This document shows, one piece after another, positions 8,584-19,222 of a stretch of DNA of 49,371 bases (within the stretch, counting starts at the first letter, position 1; each line of letters opens with the position of its first letter). The notes under the pieces were generated by a model that was given only the letters and a program-made list of their open reading frames with translations, was not told the origin of the DNA and searched no databases. The translations under genes were made by a program, and so were the position numbers. This DNA comes from Paraperlucidibaca sp. (lineage in GTDB: Bacteria; Pseudomonadota; Gammaproteobacteria; Pseudomonadales; Moraxellaceae): assembly GCA_018066805.1 (NCBI GenBank), contig JAGPVX010000051.1, positions 1 to 49,371 on the forward strand, in the 5' to 3' direction.

Positions 8584-10815
8584 TTAATGAAGGTCGTGTT
8601 CGCTAGCGCGAATACGCAGGCCACAACGGCGTGCAAGACCAATAAAGTCGGGGAAACTGGTAGCGACATTGGCGCAGTCGCGGATCGTGATTGTGTCAGT
8701 GGCGCGCAGGCCTGCGACTGCAAACGCCATGGCAATGCGGTGATCACCATGACTGATAACTTCGCCACCACTAATCGGGCCGCCAGTAATGACAATGCCG
8801 TCGACGGTAGGCAAGGCACTAACACCTAGTGTTAATAGGCCATCAGCCATGACTTGAATACGATCAGACTCTTTTACGCGCAGCTCTTCGGCGCCGGTGA
8901 GCGTTGTAACGCCATTGGCACAAGCAGCGGCGATAAATAATGCCGGAAACTCATCAATGCCTAGCGGCACTTGATCTTCTGGAATGTCGATACCCTGCAG
9001 CTGAGCACTGCGCACGCGCAAATCAGCTACAGGCTCGCCGCCTACTTCACGGGCATTAAGCACTTCAATATTGCCGCCCATGGCGCGCAGGATATTGATC
9101 ACACCAACGCGTGTGGGGTTCATGCCTACGTGCTCGAGCACTAGATCAGAATCTGGCGCAATGCTGGCCGCCACTAAAAAGAACGCCGCCGAAGAGATAT
9201 CACCAGGCACATCTATTTTGCAGGCCTTTAAGCTACCGCCGCCCTGCAACGAGGCTGTCGCGCCATCGGTTTTCACGTCATAGCCAAAGCCACGCAACAT
9301 GCGCTCGGTGTGGTCACGTGTGGGTGCCGGCTCAGTGACTGAAGTAGTGCCATCCGCCCATAGGCCTGCGAGCAGCACGCCAGACTTCACTTGCGCGCTG
9401 GCCACGGGTAAATCGTAGTGAATGCCGCTGAGTTTGGTATTGCCGGTGATGGTCACTGGCGGTGTACCGCGCTCACCGGTAGTCTGAATATCGGCACCCA
9501 TCAGGCGTAATGGCTTGGCAATACGCTCCATGGGGCGTTTTGCCAGTGTCGCATCGCCAGTAAGTACCGAGTTGAATGCTTGGGCTGATAATAGGCCTGA
9601 GAGCAAGCGCATGGTCGTGCCCGAGTTGCCGACGTAAATCGTACTTGGCGGCGCTTTTAGGCCATTTAAGCCAACGCCATGGACGCGCACACGGCCTTCA
9701 TTAGGGCCTTCAATGACCACGCCCATATCGCGGAAAGCCTGTAGCGTAGCGAGTGCATCTTCGCCTTCTAAAAAGCCAGAGACTTCCGTGATGCCTTCGG
9801 CTATCGAGCCCAGCATGATGGAGCGGTGCGAGATAGATTTATCGCCAGGCACGCGAGCACGGCCAGTGAAAGTGCCACCGGGTTCAACAGTGAAACGCAA
9901 TTCTTTATTTTGGGTCATGGACTTAGCATAGGCCGTACCGGCCAACATATGAGTGAAGTGTTCTCGAGCGGCGCGCGCGCGGGTAAAAACACCCAGCAAA
10001 GCATCGCCGTTTTCGGTAGTGATGGCCTCGCGCAGGCGCTTGGTGCCAGCCTCAAACGCATCTAATGCGCTAAGTACTGCCTCGCGATTGGCCAGGAAAA
10101 TGTCGTGCCACATGAGTGGATCGCTGGCGGCAATGCGGGTGAAGTCGCGAAAACCGCCGGCAGCATACCGAAAAATGTCGAGGTTGTCTGATTCTTGCGC
10201 CAAGGTATCGACCAGAGAAAAGGCCAATAAATGCGGCAAATGGCTGGTGCGCGCAAGCACAGCATCGTGCTGCGTCACGCTCATGGTCATCACGTCGGCA
10301 CCAGCGGCCTGCCAAACGGCCGTGACCAGCGCGACAGCTTCAGCTCGCGTGTGCTCCAGCGGCGTCAGAATGACTTTATGCGCAGAGAATAGGTCTGCCC
10401 TACCGGCCATAACACCACTTTGCTCAGAGCCCGCAATTGGGTGGCCAGGCACGAAATTTTCGGGCACATGACCCCAAACCGCCTTGGCTGCCGCGATCAC
10501 ATTGCCTTTGGTGCTGCCAACATCGGTGACAACGGCGCTGCTGCTGAGTGCTGGCTTAATCGCTGCCATCACGGCTTCCGTTGCATTCACGGGCATGGCC
10601 AAAATCACCAGATCGGCACCGCGAACGGCATCGGCCGGATTGCTATAGCCAATATCGATAATGCCGAGTTGCTGTGCAGTGGCGAGTGTTTGTTGGCTTC
10701 GGCTAGACGCGGTGATGCGCTCAACTAAACCGCGCTCGCGCATCAGCCGAGCCAAGCTCGAACCAATGAGGCCTAGGCCGATAAAGGCGACTTGTCGCAG
10801 TGGCCAGCGCTGCAT
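8584..10815 (-). CDS. tyrA-aroA: Fused prephenate dehydrogenase / EPSP synthase (TyrA-AroA)
   Basis: One 743-residue polypeptide joins two enzymes. Residues 1 to about 295 are a TyrA-type dehydrogenase: NAD-binding GLGLIGSS at 13-20, GHPIAGSE at 124-131, and the [10 protein letters not shown] block at 231-240. From M300 onward is a full EPSP synthase with PGDKSISHR (323-331), [10 protein letters not shown] (396-405), KRPMERI (426-432), SAQVK (473-477), RDHTE (500-504), NPTR (566-569) and LRVKESDRI (645-653). The fusion is known from Pseudomonas and Acinetobacter relatives. The four motifs GDKS, SAQVK, RDHTE and NPTR match the class II EPSP synthase pattern. Glycine in NSGT is at the position where the glyphosate-tolerant CP4 enzyme has alanine. 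The start is one base after the hisC stop. Confidence 0.95.
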   Translation of the reverse strand: MQRWPLRQVAFIGLGLIGSSLARLMRERGLVERITASSRSQQTLATAQQLGIIDIGYSNPADAVRGADLVILAMPVNATEAVMAAIKPALSSSAVVTDVGSTKGNVIAAAKAVWGHVPENFVPGHPIAGSEQSGVMAGRADLFSAHKVILTPLEHTRAEAVALVTAVWQAAGADVMTMSVTQHDAVLARTSHLPHLLAFSLVDTLAQESDNLDIFRYAAGGFRDFTRIAASDPLMWHDIFLANREAVLSALDAFEAGTKRLREAITTENGDALLGVFTRARAAREHFTHMLAGTAYAKSMTQNKELRFTVEPGGTFTGRARVPGDKSISHRSIMLGSIAEGITEVSGFLEGEDALATLQAFRDMGVVIEGPNEGRVRVHGVGLNGLKAPPSTIYVGNSGTTMRLLSGLLSAQAFNSVLTGDATLAKRPMERIAKPLRLMGADIQTTGERGTPPVTITGNTKLSGIHYDLPVASAQVKSGVLLAGLWADGTTSVTEPAPTRDHTERMLRGFGYDVKTDGATASLQGGGSLKACKIDVPGDISSAAFFLVAASIAPDSDLVLEHVGMNPTRVGVINILRAMGGNIEVLNAREVGGEPVADLRVRSAQLQGIDIPEDQVPLGIDEFPALFIAAACANGVTTLTGAEELRVKESDRIQVMADGLLTLGVSALPTVDGIVITGGPISGGEVISHGDHRIAMAFAVAGLRATDTITIRDCANVATSFPDFIGLARRCGLRIRASEHDLH

Positions 10816-10816
10816 A

Positions 10817-11938
10817 TTAAGCCTTCACCTGAGCATCAAGAACACGGGATAAGCCATTAATTGCAAAGCTATTTTCTTCTTCAGTGCCGATGGATATACG
10901 CAGGTGATTGGGCAGGCCGTAGTTAGCCACAGGCCGCACAATCACGCCTTCACGCAATAGCGCTTGGAAGGTTGGCATGGCTTCAGTGCTCATATCGACA
11001 CAGAGGAAATTGCCACGTGATGGGATGCTGGCGAGGTTTAACGACTGCGTGGCAAGCAACCATTGCTTCATACCCACCGCATTCATTTCGCGCGTTTTTT
11101 GCACGAATTCATCGTCATTAATGGCGGCTTCAGCAGCCACTAAAGCGAGGCTATTAACATTAAACGGCTGGCGCACACGGTTAAGCAGGCCGCTAATTTC
11201 TACGCTAGCCACGCCATAGCCCACGCGTAAAGACGCCAAGCCATAGGCTTTCGCCAAGGTGCGCGTCACGATCAAGTTCGGGTATCGGACGAGTTGCGCT
11301 AGGCCATTGAGTGCGGCTGGGTCGCTAACGAACTCGCAATAAGCTTCGTCGAGAACAACCACAATATGTGCCGGAACTGCTGCCATAAAAGCGTGAAAAT
11401 CCGCTTCAGCGAACCATGTGCCGGTTGGGTTATTCGGGTTGGCGAGAAAAATGACTTTGGTTTTAGCGGTAATGGCCTGAGCCATCGCCACTAGGTCGTG
11501 ACCATAGTCGAGTGCTGGCACGCAAACACCAGTGGCACCAACGGCCTGCACGCTGAGCGGATACACAGCAAAGGCGTATTGGGCGTAAATGGCTTCATCG
11601 CCCTCGCCTAAAAATACCCGAGCAATAATATCGAGCAGGTCATTTGAGCCGTTACCGAGCGTGATGGCCTCAAGCGCACAGCCAAAGCGCTGAGAAATCG
11701 CTTGTTTTAAGCGAAAGCCGCTGCCGTCTGGGTAGCGCCCTAGCTCTAGTGGATATGCCAAGGCTTTTTGCATCGCAGCCAACGCCTTAGGCGATGGGCC
11801 TAGCGGATTTTCATTGCTGGCTAATTTCACCACACGCGCAAGGCCCAGCTCACGCTGAAGCTCATCCACTGGCTTGCCGGGCTGATAAGGCGCTAGGCCT
11901 TGAACGCCTGCGCGGGCTTGCTGCAAAAAGTTGGTCAT
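10817..11938 (-). CDS. hisC: Histidinol-phosphate / aromatic aminotransferase
   Basis: This PLP-dependent class I/II aminotransferase is most similar to HisC. I use the ATG at 11938 (MTNFLQQARAGVQGL, 373 residues), which overlaps the pheA stop as TAATG; an upstream ATG at 11971 would lie inside pheA. Conserved features are LASNENPLGPSP near the N-terminus, the GNGSNDLLD cofactor segment, FLANPNNPTGT, and TRTLAKAYGLASLRVGYG with the PLP lysine. Its place between pheA and tyrA suggests that it mainly makes phenylalanine and tyrosine precursors by transamination. It could also serve histidine synthesis; no other his gene is nearby. Confidence 0.92.
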   Translation of the reverse strand: MTNFLQQARAGVQGLAPYQPGKPVDELQRELGLARVVKLASNENPLGPSPKALAAMQKALAYPLELGRYPDGSGFRLKQAISQRFGCALEAITLGNGSNDLLDIIARVFLGEGDEAIYAQYAFAVYPLSVQAVGATGVCVPALDYGHDLVAMAQAITAKTKVIFLANPNNPTGTWFAEADFHAFMAAVPAHIVVVLDEAYCEFVSDPAALNGLAQLVRYPNLIVTRTLAKAYGLASLRVGYGVASVEISGLLNRVRQPFNVNSLALVAAEAAINDDEFVQKTREMNAVGMKQWLLATQSLNLASIPSRGNFLCVDMSTEAMPTFQALLREGVIVRPVANYGLPNHLRISIGTEEENSFAINGLSRVLDAQVKA

Positions 11939-13032
11939 TACAGCACTGCCTTCGGGTAAGAACCCAGCCATTTTACCTCGCGCATGCGCGGCTCAAGCTC
12001 TGCCATGACTTCCTGCACAGCGGCGTCGTCTTGATGGCCTTCGAAGTCGATAAAAAAGGCATAAGTCCAAATATCATGCTTGCTCGGGCGACTTTCAATG
12101 CGCGTTAAGTTGATACCGCGCCGATGAAACGGCTCAAGAATAGTAAACAATGCACCAGGCTGGTTTTTCGCGGTGATGATGATTGAAGTTTTGTCCGTAC
12201 CGCTAGCGCTAACCGCCTCGCGGCCAATGATCAAAAATCGCGTGGTGTTATTGGGATTGTCTTCAATGCGCTGATGCAGCTGCTTTAAGCCGTAAATCTC
12301 AGCGGCAGTCTCGCCAGCAATCGCCGCTGAATGCCATTCGCCATTAACGCGGCGTGCAGCCTCGGCATTGCTCGACACCGCCACACGCTCGGCACGCGGG
12401 AAATTGGCATCTAACCATTGGCGGCACTGCGCCAATGACTGCTGGTGCGAGTAAATGCGCGAAATAGACTCAGTTTTTGTGCCCTCGCCAACCAATAAAT
12501 GATGGTGAATTCTCAGTTCAACTTCGCCGATAATGCGTAAGTTGGAGTTTAAAAACGAATCCAGTGTATGGCTGACCATGCCTTCGGTCGAGTTTTCTAC
12601 GGGCACCACGCCATAGTCGGCTGAGCCGGCGGCGACTTCGCGGAAAACTTCATCGATAGTCGCTAAAGGCGAGGTATTTACGCCATGGCCGAAATGCTTC
12701 ACCGCAGCGGTTTGCGTGAAAGTGCCGTTGGGGCCTAAAAACGCGATATTGAGTGTGTGCTCGAGCGCCAAACACGCCGACATGATTTCGCGAAACAAGC
12801 GCGCCATGGTCTCGGGGTGCAAAGGCCCGGCATTACGCGCCATGACCTTTTGCAGCACCTGAGCTTCGCGCTCTGGGCGATAAAACACCGTGGTTTCAGG
12901 GCTTTCGCGCAATTTGATATGCGCGACTTGCTGCGCACAACGCGCACGTTCGCTGATTAGCGTTTGAATTTCACCATCGAGACGATCAATGCTTTGGCGC
13001 ACGTCATCGAGGCTAGGCAAGGTTTCAGTCAT
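11938..13032 (-). CDS. pheA: Chorismate mutase / prephenate dehydratase (P-protein)
   Basis: This bifunctional enzyme takes chorismate to phenylpyruvate. The 364 residues comprise an AroQ chorismate mutase domain (about 8-92, starting DDVRQSIDRLDGEI), a prephenate dehydratase domain (about 95-275), and a C-terminal ACT domain. The dehydratase part carries AFLGPNGTFTQ, VPVENSTEGMV and the NNTTRFLIIG motif. The ACT domain contains the phenylalanine-binding ESRPSKHDIW segment, so feedback inhibition by phenylalanine is expected. It starts 29 bases after serC and shares one base with hisC. Confidence 0.96.
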   Translation of the reverse strand: MTETLPSLDDVRQSIDRLDGEIQTLISERARCAQQVAHIKLRESPETTVFYRPEREAQVLQKVMARNAGPLHPETMARLFREIMSACLALEHTLNIAFLGPNGTFTQTAAVKHFGHGVNTSPLATIDEVFREVAAGSADYGVVPVENSTEGMVSHTLDSFLNSNLRIIGEVELRIHHHLLVGEGTKTESISRIYSHQQSLAQCRQWLDANFPRAERVAVSSNAEAARRVNGEWHSAAIAGETAAEIYGLKQLHQRIEDNPNNTTRFLIIGREAVSASGTDKTSIIITAKNQPGALFTILEPFHRRGINLTRIESRPSKHDIWTYAFFIDFEGHQDDAAVQEVMAELEPRMREVKWLGSYPKAVL

Positions 13033-13061
13033 CGGGCTAGTTCCGTGATGGGCGCGCGGGC

Positions 13062-14141
13062 TTAGCCGTAGCGCCGTTCAAAATCGCCCATGAAATCAAT
13101 CAAGGCATCTACCGCAGCTTCTGGCACGGCGTTGTAGAGGCTGGCACGCATGCCGCCGACTGAGCGGTGACCTGCTAAGTTCAGCAGCTGAAGCGCTTCA
13201 GCTTCTTTTAAGAAGGTTTTGTCTAAGCTGGCATCGGCCAAGGTAAACGGCACATTCATCCGTGAGCGGTTAGCAATAGCCACTGGGTTTGCATAAAAGT
13301 CGCTAGTGTCGATGGCGCTATAAAGCTTAGCGGCTTTACGTGCATTAAGCGTGGCCATGGCCTCTAAGCCGCCCTGCGCTTTTAACCACTGGAACACTAG
13401 GCCAGACAGATACCAAGAGTATGTGGGTGGCGTGTTGTACATGGAGCCGTTTTTGGCAGCCACCGCGTAATCGAGCATGGTCGGCATGCCGGGCATCATA
13501 TGGCCGAGTAAATCTTCACGAACGATGACGACAACAATGCCGGCTGGTCCGATATTTTTCTGTGCGCCAGCGTAAATCAGGCCGAACTTCGACACATCAA
13601 GTGGCTCGGAAAGAATGCTAGATGAATAATCGGCAACCAACGGCACATCAACTTGTGGAATAAAGTCGTATTCGACGCCGTGAATGGTCTCATTTGGCGT
13701 GTAGTGCAAATACGCAGCGTTTTTATCCAGCTGCCAATCGGCAAACGCCGGCACAGCGCGGAAATTATTGGCGACATCAGTAGCAACAACGTTTACGCCG
13801 CCAAATTTTTTCGCCTCAGCAATGGCCTTCTCCGACCAAACGCCGGTGCAAACGTAGTCCGCAGAGGCCTTGCCCGCGAGCAAATTCATTGGCACTTGAG
13901 CAAACTGCTGCGATGCCCCGCCCTGCAAAAATAAGACTTTATAATTGCTAGGGATGGCCAGCAAATCGCGGAGATCTTGCTCTGCCTGCTCGGCAATAGA
14001 GACGAAATCTGCGCCGCGATGGCTCATTTCCATAACCGAACAGCCGCGACCATGCCAATCGACAAGGTCTTGCTGGGCTTGCTTTAGTACGGCCTCAGGT
14101 AAAGCTGCCGGTCCTGCACAGAAATTAAACGCTCGGCTCAT
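13062..14141 (-). CDS. serC: Phosphoserine aminotransferase
   Basis: SerC makes phosphoserine in serine synthesis and the equivalent intermediate in pyridoxal phosphate synthesis. The 359-residue length is typical. Hallmarks are the N-terminal [10 protein letters not shown], the MSHRG segment, [38 protein letters not shown], the PLP lysine in [12 protein letters not shown], and the C-terminal [15 protein letters not shown]. Its ATG overlaps the gyrA stop by four bases, so the two are translationally linked. pheA follows. Confidence 0.96.
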   Translation of the reverse strand: MSRAFNFCAGPAALPEAVLKQAQQDLVDWHGRGCSVMEMSHRGADFVSIAEQAEQDLRDLLAIPSNYKVLFLQGGASQQFAQVPMNLLAGKASADYVCTGVWSEKAIAEAKKFGGVNVVATDVANNFRAVPAFADWQLDKNAAYLHYTPNETIHGVEYDFIPQVDVPLVADYSSSILSEPLDVSKFGLIYAGAQKNIGPAGIVVVIVREDLLGHMMPGMPTMLDYAVAAKNGSMYNTPPTYSWYLSGLVFQWLKAQGGLEAMATLNARKAAKLYSAIDTSDFYANPVAIANRSRMNVPFTLADASLDKTFLKEAEALQLLNLAGHRSVGGMRASLYNAVPEAAVDALIDFMGDFERRYG

Positions 14142-16813
14142 TGCGCGCTCTCATCGATAGCGGAATCATCCGCTGCGGGGTCTTGGGAATCTTCAGCTAC
14201 ATCGACATTGGCCGCCTCGACATCAGGTAGCTCAACAGCGCTCGCTTCGATGACATTGCCATCTTCGTCGAGACCGTCATCTTCAATTTCATCAACGCGA
14301 ACCGTACGAACTAGGCTTTCTTCTTTGCCTAGTTTGATCAGCGTCACGCCTTGAGTATTGCGCGATAACACCGAGACTTCGCTAATGCGTGTACGCACCA
14401 AGGTGCCTTGGTTGGAAATCAGCATCAGCTCATCACTGTCGACTACTTGCACAGCACCGATTAGCTCGCCATTGCGATCGCTAGTTTGCATGGCGATAAC
14501 GCCTTGGCCGCCGCGCTTATGCGTAGGGAACTCAGTGACGGCGGTACGTTTGCCGAAGCCATTGGCCGATGCGGTTAAAACATAAGCTTCAGAGTTGGCA
14601 ACTATAAGTGAGACAACGCTGGCTTTTTCACCTAAGCGAATACCGCGCACGCCCATGGCAGTACGGCCCATGCAGCGGACATCACTTTCATGGAAGCGAA
14701 CAGCTTTGCCTTCGTTGCTGAACAGCATGATGTCTTGCTCGCCATCGGTAACGGCAGCGCCAATCAGAACATCGTCGCCGACTAGATCGATAGCTATTAA
14801 ACCCGCTGTACGTTGGCGTGAGAAAGCTTGTGCTTCGACTTTTTTCACTGTGCCATCGCCAGTGGCCATAAAGACAAAATGGCCTTCTGGGTATTCGCGC
14901 AATGGCAGAATGGTGGTGATGCGCTCGCCTTCGACTAGCGGCAGGATGTTGACGATGGGCTTGCCTTTCGAACCACGACTGGCTTGCGGCAGCTCGTACA
15001 CTTTTAGCCAATAGACTTTGCCGGCGCTGGTGAAGCAGAGCACGGTGTCGTGGGTACTGGCGACCAGTAAATGCTCGATATAATCTTCATCTTTCATTGC
15101 TGTCGCTGAACGGCCACGGCCGCCACGGCGTTGCGCACGATAATCGCTGACTGGTTGAATCTTCGCATAGCCGGTATGCGACAAAGTCATCACCACATCT
15201 TCTTCGGTAATGAGGTCTTCAAGCGTCAAATCTAAGCGCGTAGCAATGATCTCAGTGCGGCGCTTATCACCGTAATTGCTCAGCACTTCTTGCAGCTCTT
15301 CGCGAATCACATTGAGCAGACGCTCTGGCTCCGCCAAAATCAGCATTAATGCTTTAATTTTCTCTAATAAGTCACTGTATTCAAATACTAATTTGTCTTG
15401 CTCAAGGCCGGTCAAACGGTTCAGACGCAGGTCCAAAATAGCTTGTGCTTGCTCAGGCGACAACTTGTAGCGATCGGCAATAAAGCCCATGCCATTGGCT
15501 AGGCCATCTGGGCGACAAGCGTTGATATCACCTGCGCGCTCCAACATGCCCTGCACTGCACCAGGCAGCCAAGCCTCTGCCATAAGGCGCTCTTTGGCCT
15601 CAGCTGGGCTTGGTGATTTTTTAATCAGCGCAATGACAGGATCGATATTGGCCAGTGCTACCGCCAAACCTTCCAAAATATGGCCGCGCTCACGCGCTTT
15701 GCGCAATTCAAACACCGTGCGGCGGGTAACGACTTCACGGCGGTGACGAATAAACGCCTCGAGGATCTGCTTAAGATTCATGATCTTAGGCTGACCTTCG
15801 TCGATCGCCACCATATTGATGCCAAACACGCCTTGCAGCTGGGTTTGAGCAAACAGGTTATTAACCACAACTTCGGCAACTTCACCGCGCTTTAAGTCGA
15901 TGACGATACGCATACCGTCTTTATCGGACTCATCACGCAGCTCTGAGATACCTTCGATTTTCTTCTCTTTCACCAACTCCGCGATTTTCTCAATCACGCG
16001 GGCTTTGTTTAACTGATAAGGAATCTCAGTGAAAACAATAGTTTGGCGATTGGTTTTAGCATCGATCTCAATATGATGACGGGCACGCATATAGATGCGG
16101 CCACGACCGGTGCGATAGGCCTCGATAATGCCCGCACGACCATTAATGAAGCCAGCCGTTGGGAAGTCTGGGCCGTGGATATGCTCCATCAAGCCATCGA
16201 CATCGAGATCAGGGTCATCGAGCAAGGCCAACACGCCATTGACCACTTCGCTCATATTATGCGGCGGAATATTCGTCGCCATGCCAACAGCGATGCCGCT
16301 GGAGCCATTGACTAAGAGGTTGGGGATGCGCGTGGGCATAACGGCCGGAATCATCTCGGTACCGTCGTAGTTAGGCACCCAGTCGACAGTTTCTTTGTCG
16401 AGATCGGCGAGCAGCTCGTGGGCGAGCTTAGTCATGCGCACTTCGGTGTAACGCATAGCAGCGGCGTTATCGCCATCAACAGAACCGAAGTTACCCTGAC
16501 CATCGACGAGCAAATAGCGCAGCGAGAACGGCTGCGCCATACGCACGATAGTGTCGTAGACGGCAGTGTCGCCGTGCGGGTGATATTTACCAATGACGTC
16601 GCCGACGACACGCGCCGACTTCTTGTAAGCTTTGTTCCAATCGTTGCCTAGCTCATTCATCGCGAATAAAACGCGGCGGTGCACCGGCTTCAGGCCATCG
16701 CGGACATCGGGTAAGGCCCGGCCGATAATGACACTCATGGCGTAGTCTAAATAGGACTGGCGCAGCTCATCTTCGATATTGACTGGTTGAATTTCGTTAG
16801 AAACGTCGGTCAT
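14138..16813 (-). CDS. gyrA: DNA gyrase subunit A
   Basis: GyrA is the DNA-breaking subunit of gyrase; it partners GyrB to introduce negative supercoils. The 891-residue protein has the catalytic tyrosine Y122 (AAAMRYTE) and a quinolone-determining segment [11 protein letters not shown] with T83 and D87, as in wild-type Pseudomonas and unlike S83 of E. coli. A GyrA box QRRGGRG opens the C-terminal pinwheel. The last 50 or so residues form a strongly acidic tail ([11 protein letters not shown] and [13 protein letters not shown]), a feature that tunes supercoiling in E. coli GyrA. It heads the minus-strand series gyrA-serC-pheA-hisC-tyrA/aroA. A palindrome overlaps its likely -10 box. Confidence 0.98.
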   Translation of the reverse strand: MTDVSNEIQPVNIEDELRQSYLDYAMSVIIGRALPDVRDGLKPVHRRVLFAMNELGNDWNKAYKKSARVVGDVIGKYHPHGDTAVYDTIVRMAQPFSLRYLLVDGQGNFGSVDGDNAAAMRYTEVRMTKLAHELLADLDKETVDWVPNYDGTEMIPAVMPTRIPNLLVNGSSGIAVGMATNIPPHNMSEVVNGVLALLDDPDLDVDGLMEHIHGPDFPTAGFINGRAGIIEAYRTGRGRIYMRARHHIEIDAKTNRQTIVFTEIPYQLNKARVIEKIAELVKEKKIEGISELRDESDKDGMRIVIDLKRGEVAEVVVNNLFAQTQLQGVFGINMVAIDEGQPKIMNLKQILEAFIRHRREVVTRRTVFELRKARERGHILEGLAVALANIDPVIALIKKSPSPAEAKERLMAEAWLPGAVQGMLERAGDINACRPDGLANGMGFIADRYKLSPEQAQAILDLRLNRLTGLEQDKLVFEYSDLLEKIKALMLILAEPERLLNVIREELQEVLSNYGDKRRTEIIATRLDLTLEDLITEEDVVMTLSHTGYAKIQPVSDYRAQRRGGRGRSATAMKDEDYIEHLLVASTHDTVLCFTSAGKVYWLKVYELPQASRGSKGKPIVNILPLVEGERITTILPLREYPEGHFVFMATGDGTVKKVEAQAFSRQRTAGLIAIDLVGDDVLIGAAVTDGEQDIMLFSNEGKAVRFHESDVRCMGRTAMGVRGIRLGEKASVVSLIVANSEAYVLTASANGFGKRTAVTEFPTHKRGGQGVIAMQTSDRNGELIGAVQVVDSDELMLISNQGTLVRTRISEVSVLSRNTQGVTLIKLGKEESLVRTVRVDEIEDDGLDEDGNVIEASAVELPDVEAANVDVAEDSQDPAADDSAIDESAQ

Positions 16814-16847
16814 GCAGTTTTCTCTTCTTTTGGGCCGTCGTTAAAGC

Positions 16848-16860
16848 GCTAGATTCTAGC
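16848..16860 (-). promoter_or_regulatory. Palindrome over the likely gyrA -10 box
   Basis: The 13-base palindrome GCTAGA-T-TCTAGC contains TAGAAT on the minus strand, a good -10 match 35-40 bases before the gyrA start codon. No clear -35 match was found at 17 bases, in keeping with promoters that respond to DNA relaxation. On the plus strand, TATACT at 16916-16921 could be the -10 of ubiG. Confidence 0.4.
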
Positions 16861-16980
16861 ACAGAGCGGCGCATTCAGTAGCACTCTTGGCCACCGCGAA
16901 TTAAGCGTTTCGGGCTATACTTTGCCGCACATTTCTGCTGGCCTGCGCGGCTACTACTTGCGAGATCAAGGAAACAACCC

Positions 16981-17715
16981 ATGACACAAGCCACCGAGCA
17001 AAAACCGTTGCAAAACGTCGACGCGAGTGAAATCGCCAAATTTGAAGCCCTAGCCTCGCAATGGTGGGATAAGCAGTCGCAATTTAAGCCACTGCACGAC
17101 ATCAACCCGCTGCGTTTAAACTGGGTCGATGAGCGCGTATCGCTATCTGGCAAACGCGTGCTAGATGTCGGCTGTGGTGGTGGCATTTTGTCGGAAAGCA
17201 TGGCGCGACGAGGTGCCGAGGTGCTGGGCATCGATATGGGTGAAGCACCGCTGAATGTGGCCAGACTTCATGCCGAACAAGAAGGCGTCACGACGGTGAG
17301 CTACCGCCAATGCACGGTGGAGTCATTAGCAGAAGAAATGCCCGCCAGCTTTGATGTCGTCACCTGCTTGGAAATGCTCGAGCACGTGCCTGATCCGTCT
17401 GCGATCGTGGCGGCCTGCTATCGCCTGGTTAAGCCCGGCGGCCAAGTGTTTTTCTCCACACTCAATCGCAACCCAAAGTCTTGGCTATTTGCCATCGTCG
17501 GAGCCGAATATGTGCTGCGCATGTTGCCGCGCGGCACTCACGATTATCGCAAATTCATTCGCCCAGCAGAACTGGCACGCTGGGTTCGCGAGGCAGGCCT
17601 CACGCTTAATGACATGACCGGCCTGCACTTCAACCCGGTCACTGGGCGCTATTGGCTAGCGCCAAATGTCGACGTCAACTATATGCTCGGCTGCACGCGT
17701 GTGAAGGCTGATTGA
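16981..17715 (+). CDS. ubiG: Ubiquinone biosynthesis O-methyltransferase UbiG
   Basis: UbiG is the SAM-dependent methyltransferase for both O-methylation steps of ubiquinone synthesis. The 244 residues include the N-terminal [26 protein letters not shown] segment specific to UbiG. SAM motif I is [13 protein letters not shown], followed by the acidic GIDMGE loop and [13 protein letters not shown]. The gene is divergent from gyrA across a 167-base gap. It shares one base with the next gene (TGATG), so ubiG and mupP are probably translated together. Confidence 0.95.
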   Translation: MTQATEQKPLQNVDASEIAKFEALASQWWDKQSQFKPLHDINPLRLNWVDERVSLSGKRVLDVGCGGGILSESMARRGAEVLGIDMGEAPLNVARLHAEQEGVTTVSYRQCTVESLAEEMPASFDVVTCLEMLEHVPDPSAIVAACYRLVKPGGQVFFSTLNRNPKSWLFAIVGAEYVLRMLPRGTHDYRKFIRPAELARWVREAGLTLNDMTGLHFNPVTGRYWLAPNVDVNYMLGCTRVKAD

Positions 17716-18374
17716 TGCGCCCCGCCGCCGTTTTTTTCGATCTCGATGGCACGCTAGTCGATACCGCACCCGACTTTTACGCTGGCATCAGCCGCATGCG
17801 CAGTGCACGCGGCGAGCAGCCCCTGCCCTATGCACCCATTCGCGCAGCCGTCTCAGCAGGCTCTAAAGCGGTCTTAGCCGCCGCTTATCCTGAGCTTGGC
17901 AGTGAGGCCGTAGAACCTTTGCGCCTAGCCTTTCTCGATGACTACGAAGCCCATATCGCCGATCATTCCCGCGTATTTGAAGGCTTAGATGCTGCTTTGC
18001 TTGCGCTTGAAGCCGAAGGTATCGCATGGGGCATTGTCACCAATAAGCCAACACGCTTCACTCATCCGCTATTAAAAGCTCTGGGGCTAGATCAACGCGC
18101 CGCTGCCGTGGTTTGCGCCGATGAGGTCACACAGACCAAGCCACATCCCGAACCTATGCTGCTGGCCTGTGCACGCGCAGGCGTTGCGGCGCGTGAGTGT
18201 ATCTATGTTGGTGATCATGCCCGCGATATTGAGGCTGGACGGCGTAGCGACATGCTCACAGTTGCCGCTGGCTGGGGTTATTTGGCCGATGGCGAGCAGA
18301 TGAGTGACTGGCAGGCCGATATTGATTGCGCCACAGTCGCTGATTTCTCGCGCTGGCTAATGACCACACTTTAG
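17715..18374 (+). CDS. mupP: HAD phosphatase, MupP (MurNAc 6-phosphate phosphatase) type
   Basis: This 219-residue haloacid dehalogenase-family phosphatase has FFDLDGTLVDT at the N-terminus (nucleophile D9, acid D11), GIVTNKP as motif II, the lysine in QTKPHPEP, and YVGDHARDIEAG as the acidic motif. The family was long labelled phosphoglycolate phosphatase (Gph). In Pseudomonas the gene between ubiG and yciK is MupP, which dephosphorylates MurNAc 6-phosphate in cell-wall recycling; the same order here favours that role. I start at the ATG at 17715, which overlaps the ubiG stop by one base; a TTG three bases earlier is less likely. Confidence 0.82.
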   Translation: MRPAAVFFDLDGTLVDTAPDFYAGISRMRSARGEQPLPYAPIRAAVSAGSKAVLAAAYPELGSEAVEPLRLAFLDDYEAHIADHSRVFEGLDAALLALEAEGIAWGIVTNKPTRFTHPLLKALGLDQRAAAVVCADEVTQTKPHPEPMLLACARAGVAARECIYVGDHARDIEAGRRSDMLTVAAGWGYLADGEQMSDWQADIDCATVADFSRWLMTTL

Positions 18375-18384
18375 GCGCCTCACT

Positions 18385-18409
18385 AGCGACTCTCCTTGAG
18401 TCGCTTTAT
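18385..18409 (+). terminator. Possible rho-independent terminator after mupP
   Basis: An 8-base-pair stem AGCGACTC/GAGTCGCT (18385-18392 and 18398-18405) with a five-base loop is followed by a short T-rich stretch. The tail is weak, so partial readthrough into yciK is possible. Confidence 0.5.
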
Positions 18410-18445
18410 TGTGCCACCCAAACAATTTTCCTTTAGGAGCTCACA

Positions 18446-19183
18446 ATGTCTGTCGAGAAAGCATTAGCTGAACGCGTTATTTTAATCACTGGTGCTAGCC
18501 GTGGCATTGGCCGCGCAGTGGCTATTGCAAGCGCGGAGGCTGGCGCTACGGTGGTGCTATTGGGCCGTGAAGAGGCAACATTAGGCGCTACTTACGACGC
18601 CATCGTTGCTACTGGTGGCGCTATGCCAGCCATCATCACACTAGATTTAAGCGTCGCGCACCCTGAACTCTGCCAGTCGGTAGCCGAGCAAATTCAAGCC
18701 ACATTCGGCCGCCTCGATGGCCTAGTGCATAACGCCGCCGATCTTGGCGATATCACGCCGATGGAAATGTACGACCCCGACACTTTCGATCGTGTCATGA
18801 GCATCAATTTACGCGCGCCTTTTGTGCTCACACAGGTACTGTTGCCGCTATTAAAAGCCAGCCCAGATGCCAGTGTAATCATGACTGGCAGCAGTGTTGG
18901 TCGCAAAGCACGGGCATTTTGGGGCGCCTATGCGCTATCGAAATTTGGCATTGAAGGCCTAACGCAGCTATTTGCCGATGAATTAAAAAACACCAGCAAT
19001 GTGCGGGTGAACTGCGTCAATCCAGGAGCGACTCGCACCAGTATGCGTGCTAACGCTTATCCAGGCGAAAACCCAGAATCGGTGAAAACACCGGAGTCCA
19101 TTACCCACCATTATGTGCATTTGCTCAGCGAAGCAGCTCGCGGCATAACGGGGCAATCGATTGATTTAACGGCGAAAAGCTAA
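18446..19183 (+). CDS. yciK: YciK-type short-chain dehydrogenase/reductase
   Basis: This 245-residue Rossmann-fold oxidoreductase has the SDR cofactor motif TGASRGIG at about residues 16-23, the LVHNAAD strand (the NNAG equivalent), and a catalytic serine in MTGSS. The Y-x-x-x-K pair is in YALSKFG. C-terminal NPGATRTSMRANAYPGENP is characteristic of the YciK group. AGGAG precedes the ATG at 18446. The physiological substrate of YciK is not established. The association ubiG-mupP-yciK is conserved in Pseudomonas. It converges on a DUF2721 gene 39 bases away. Confidence 0.87.
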   Translation: MSVEKALAERVILITGASRGIGRAVAIASAEAGATVVLLGREEATLGATYDAIVATGGAMPAIITLDLSVAHPELCQSVAEQIQATFGRLDGLVHNAADLGDITPMEMYDPDTFDRVMSINLRAPFVLTQVLLPLLKASPDASVIMTGSSVGRKARAFWGAYALSKFGIEGLTQLFADELKNTSNVRVNCVNPGATRTSMRANAYPGENPESVKTPESITHHYVHLLSEAARGITGQSIDLTAKS

Positions 19184-19222
19184 GCGAATGCCATAGTGCC
19201 GACGAAAGCGATATTGAAGAGC

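Noticed and set aside
9953-10471. 172-codon open frame on the plus strand opposite tyrA
   Set aside because: It is antisense to the conserved dehydrogenase domain, rich in S, A, R and C as expected for a shadow, and has no supporting start signals.
14138-14290. Acidic C-terminal extension of GyrA as a possible foreign fusion
   Set aside because: Acidic GyrA tails are normal in this group; nothing indicates a separate domain.
14688-15011. Open frame of 107 codons within gyrA
   Set aside because: It overlaps the well-conserved GyrA C-terminal domain and shows no recognisable protein features.
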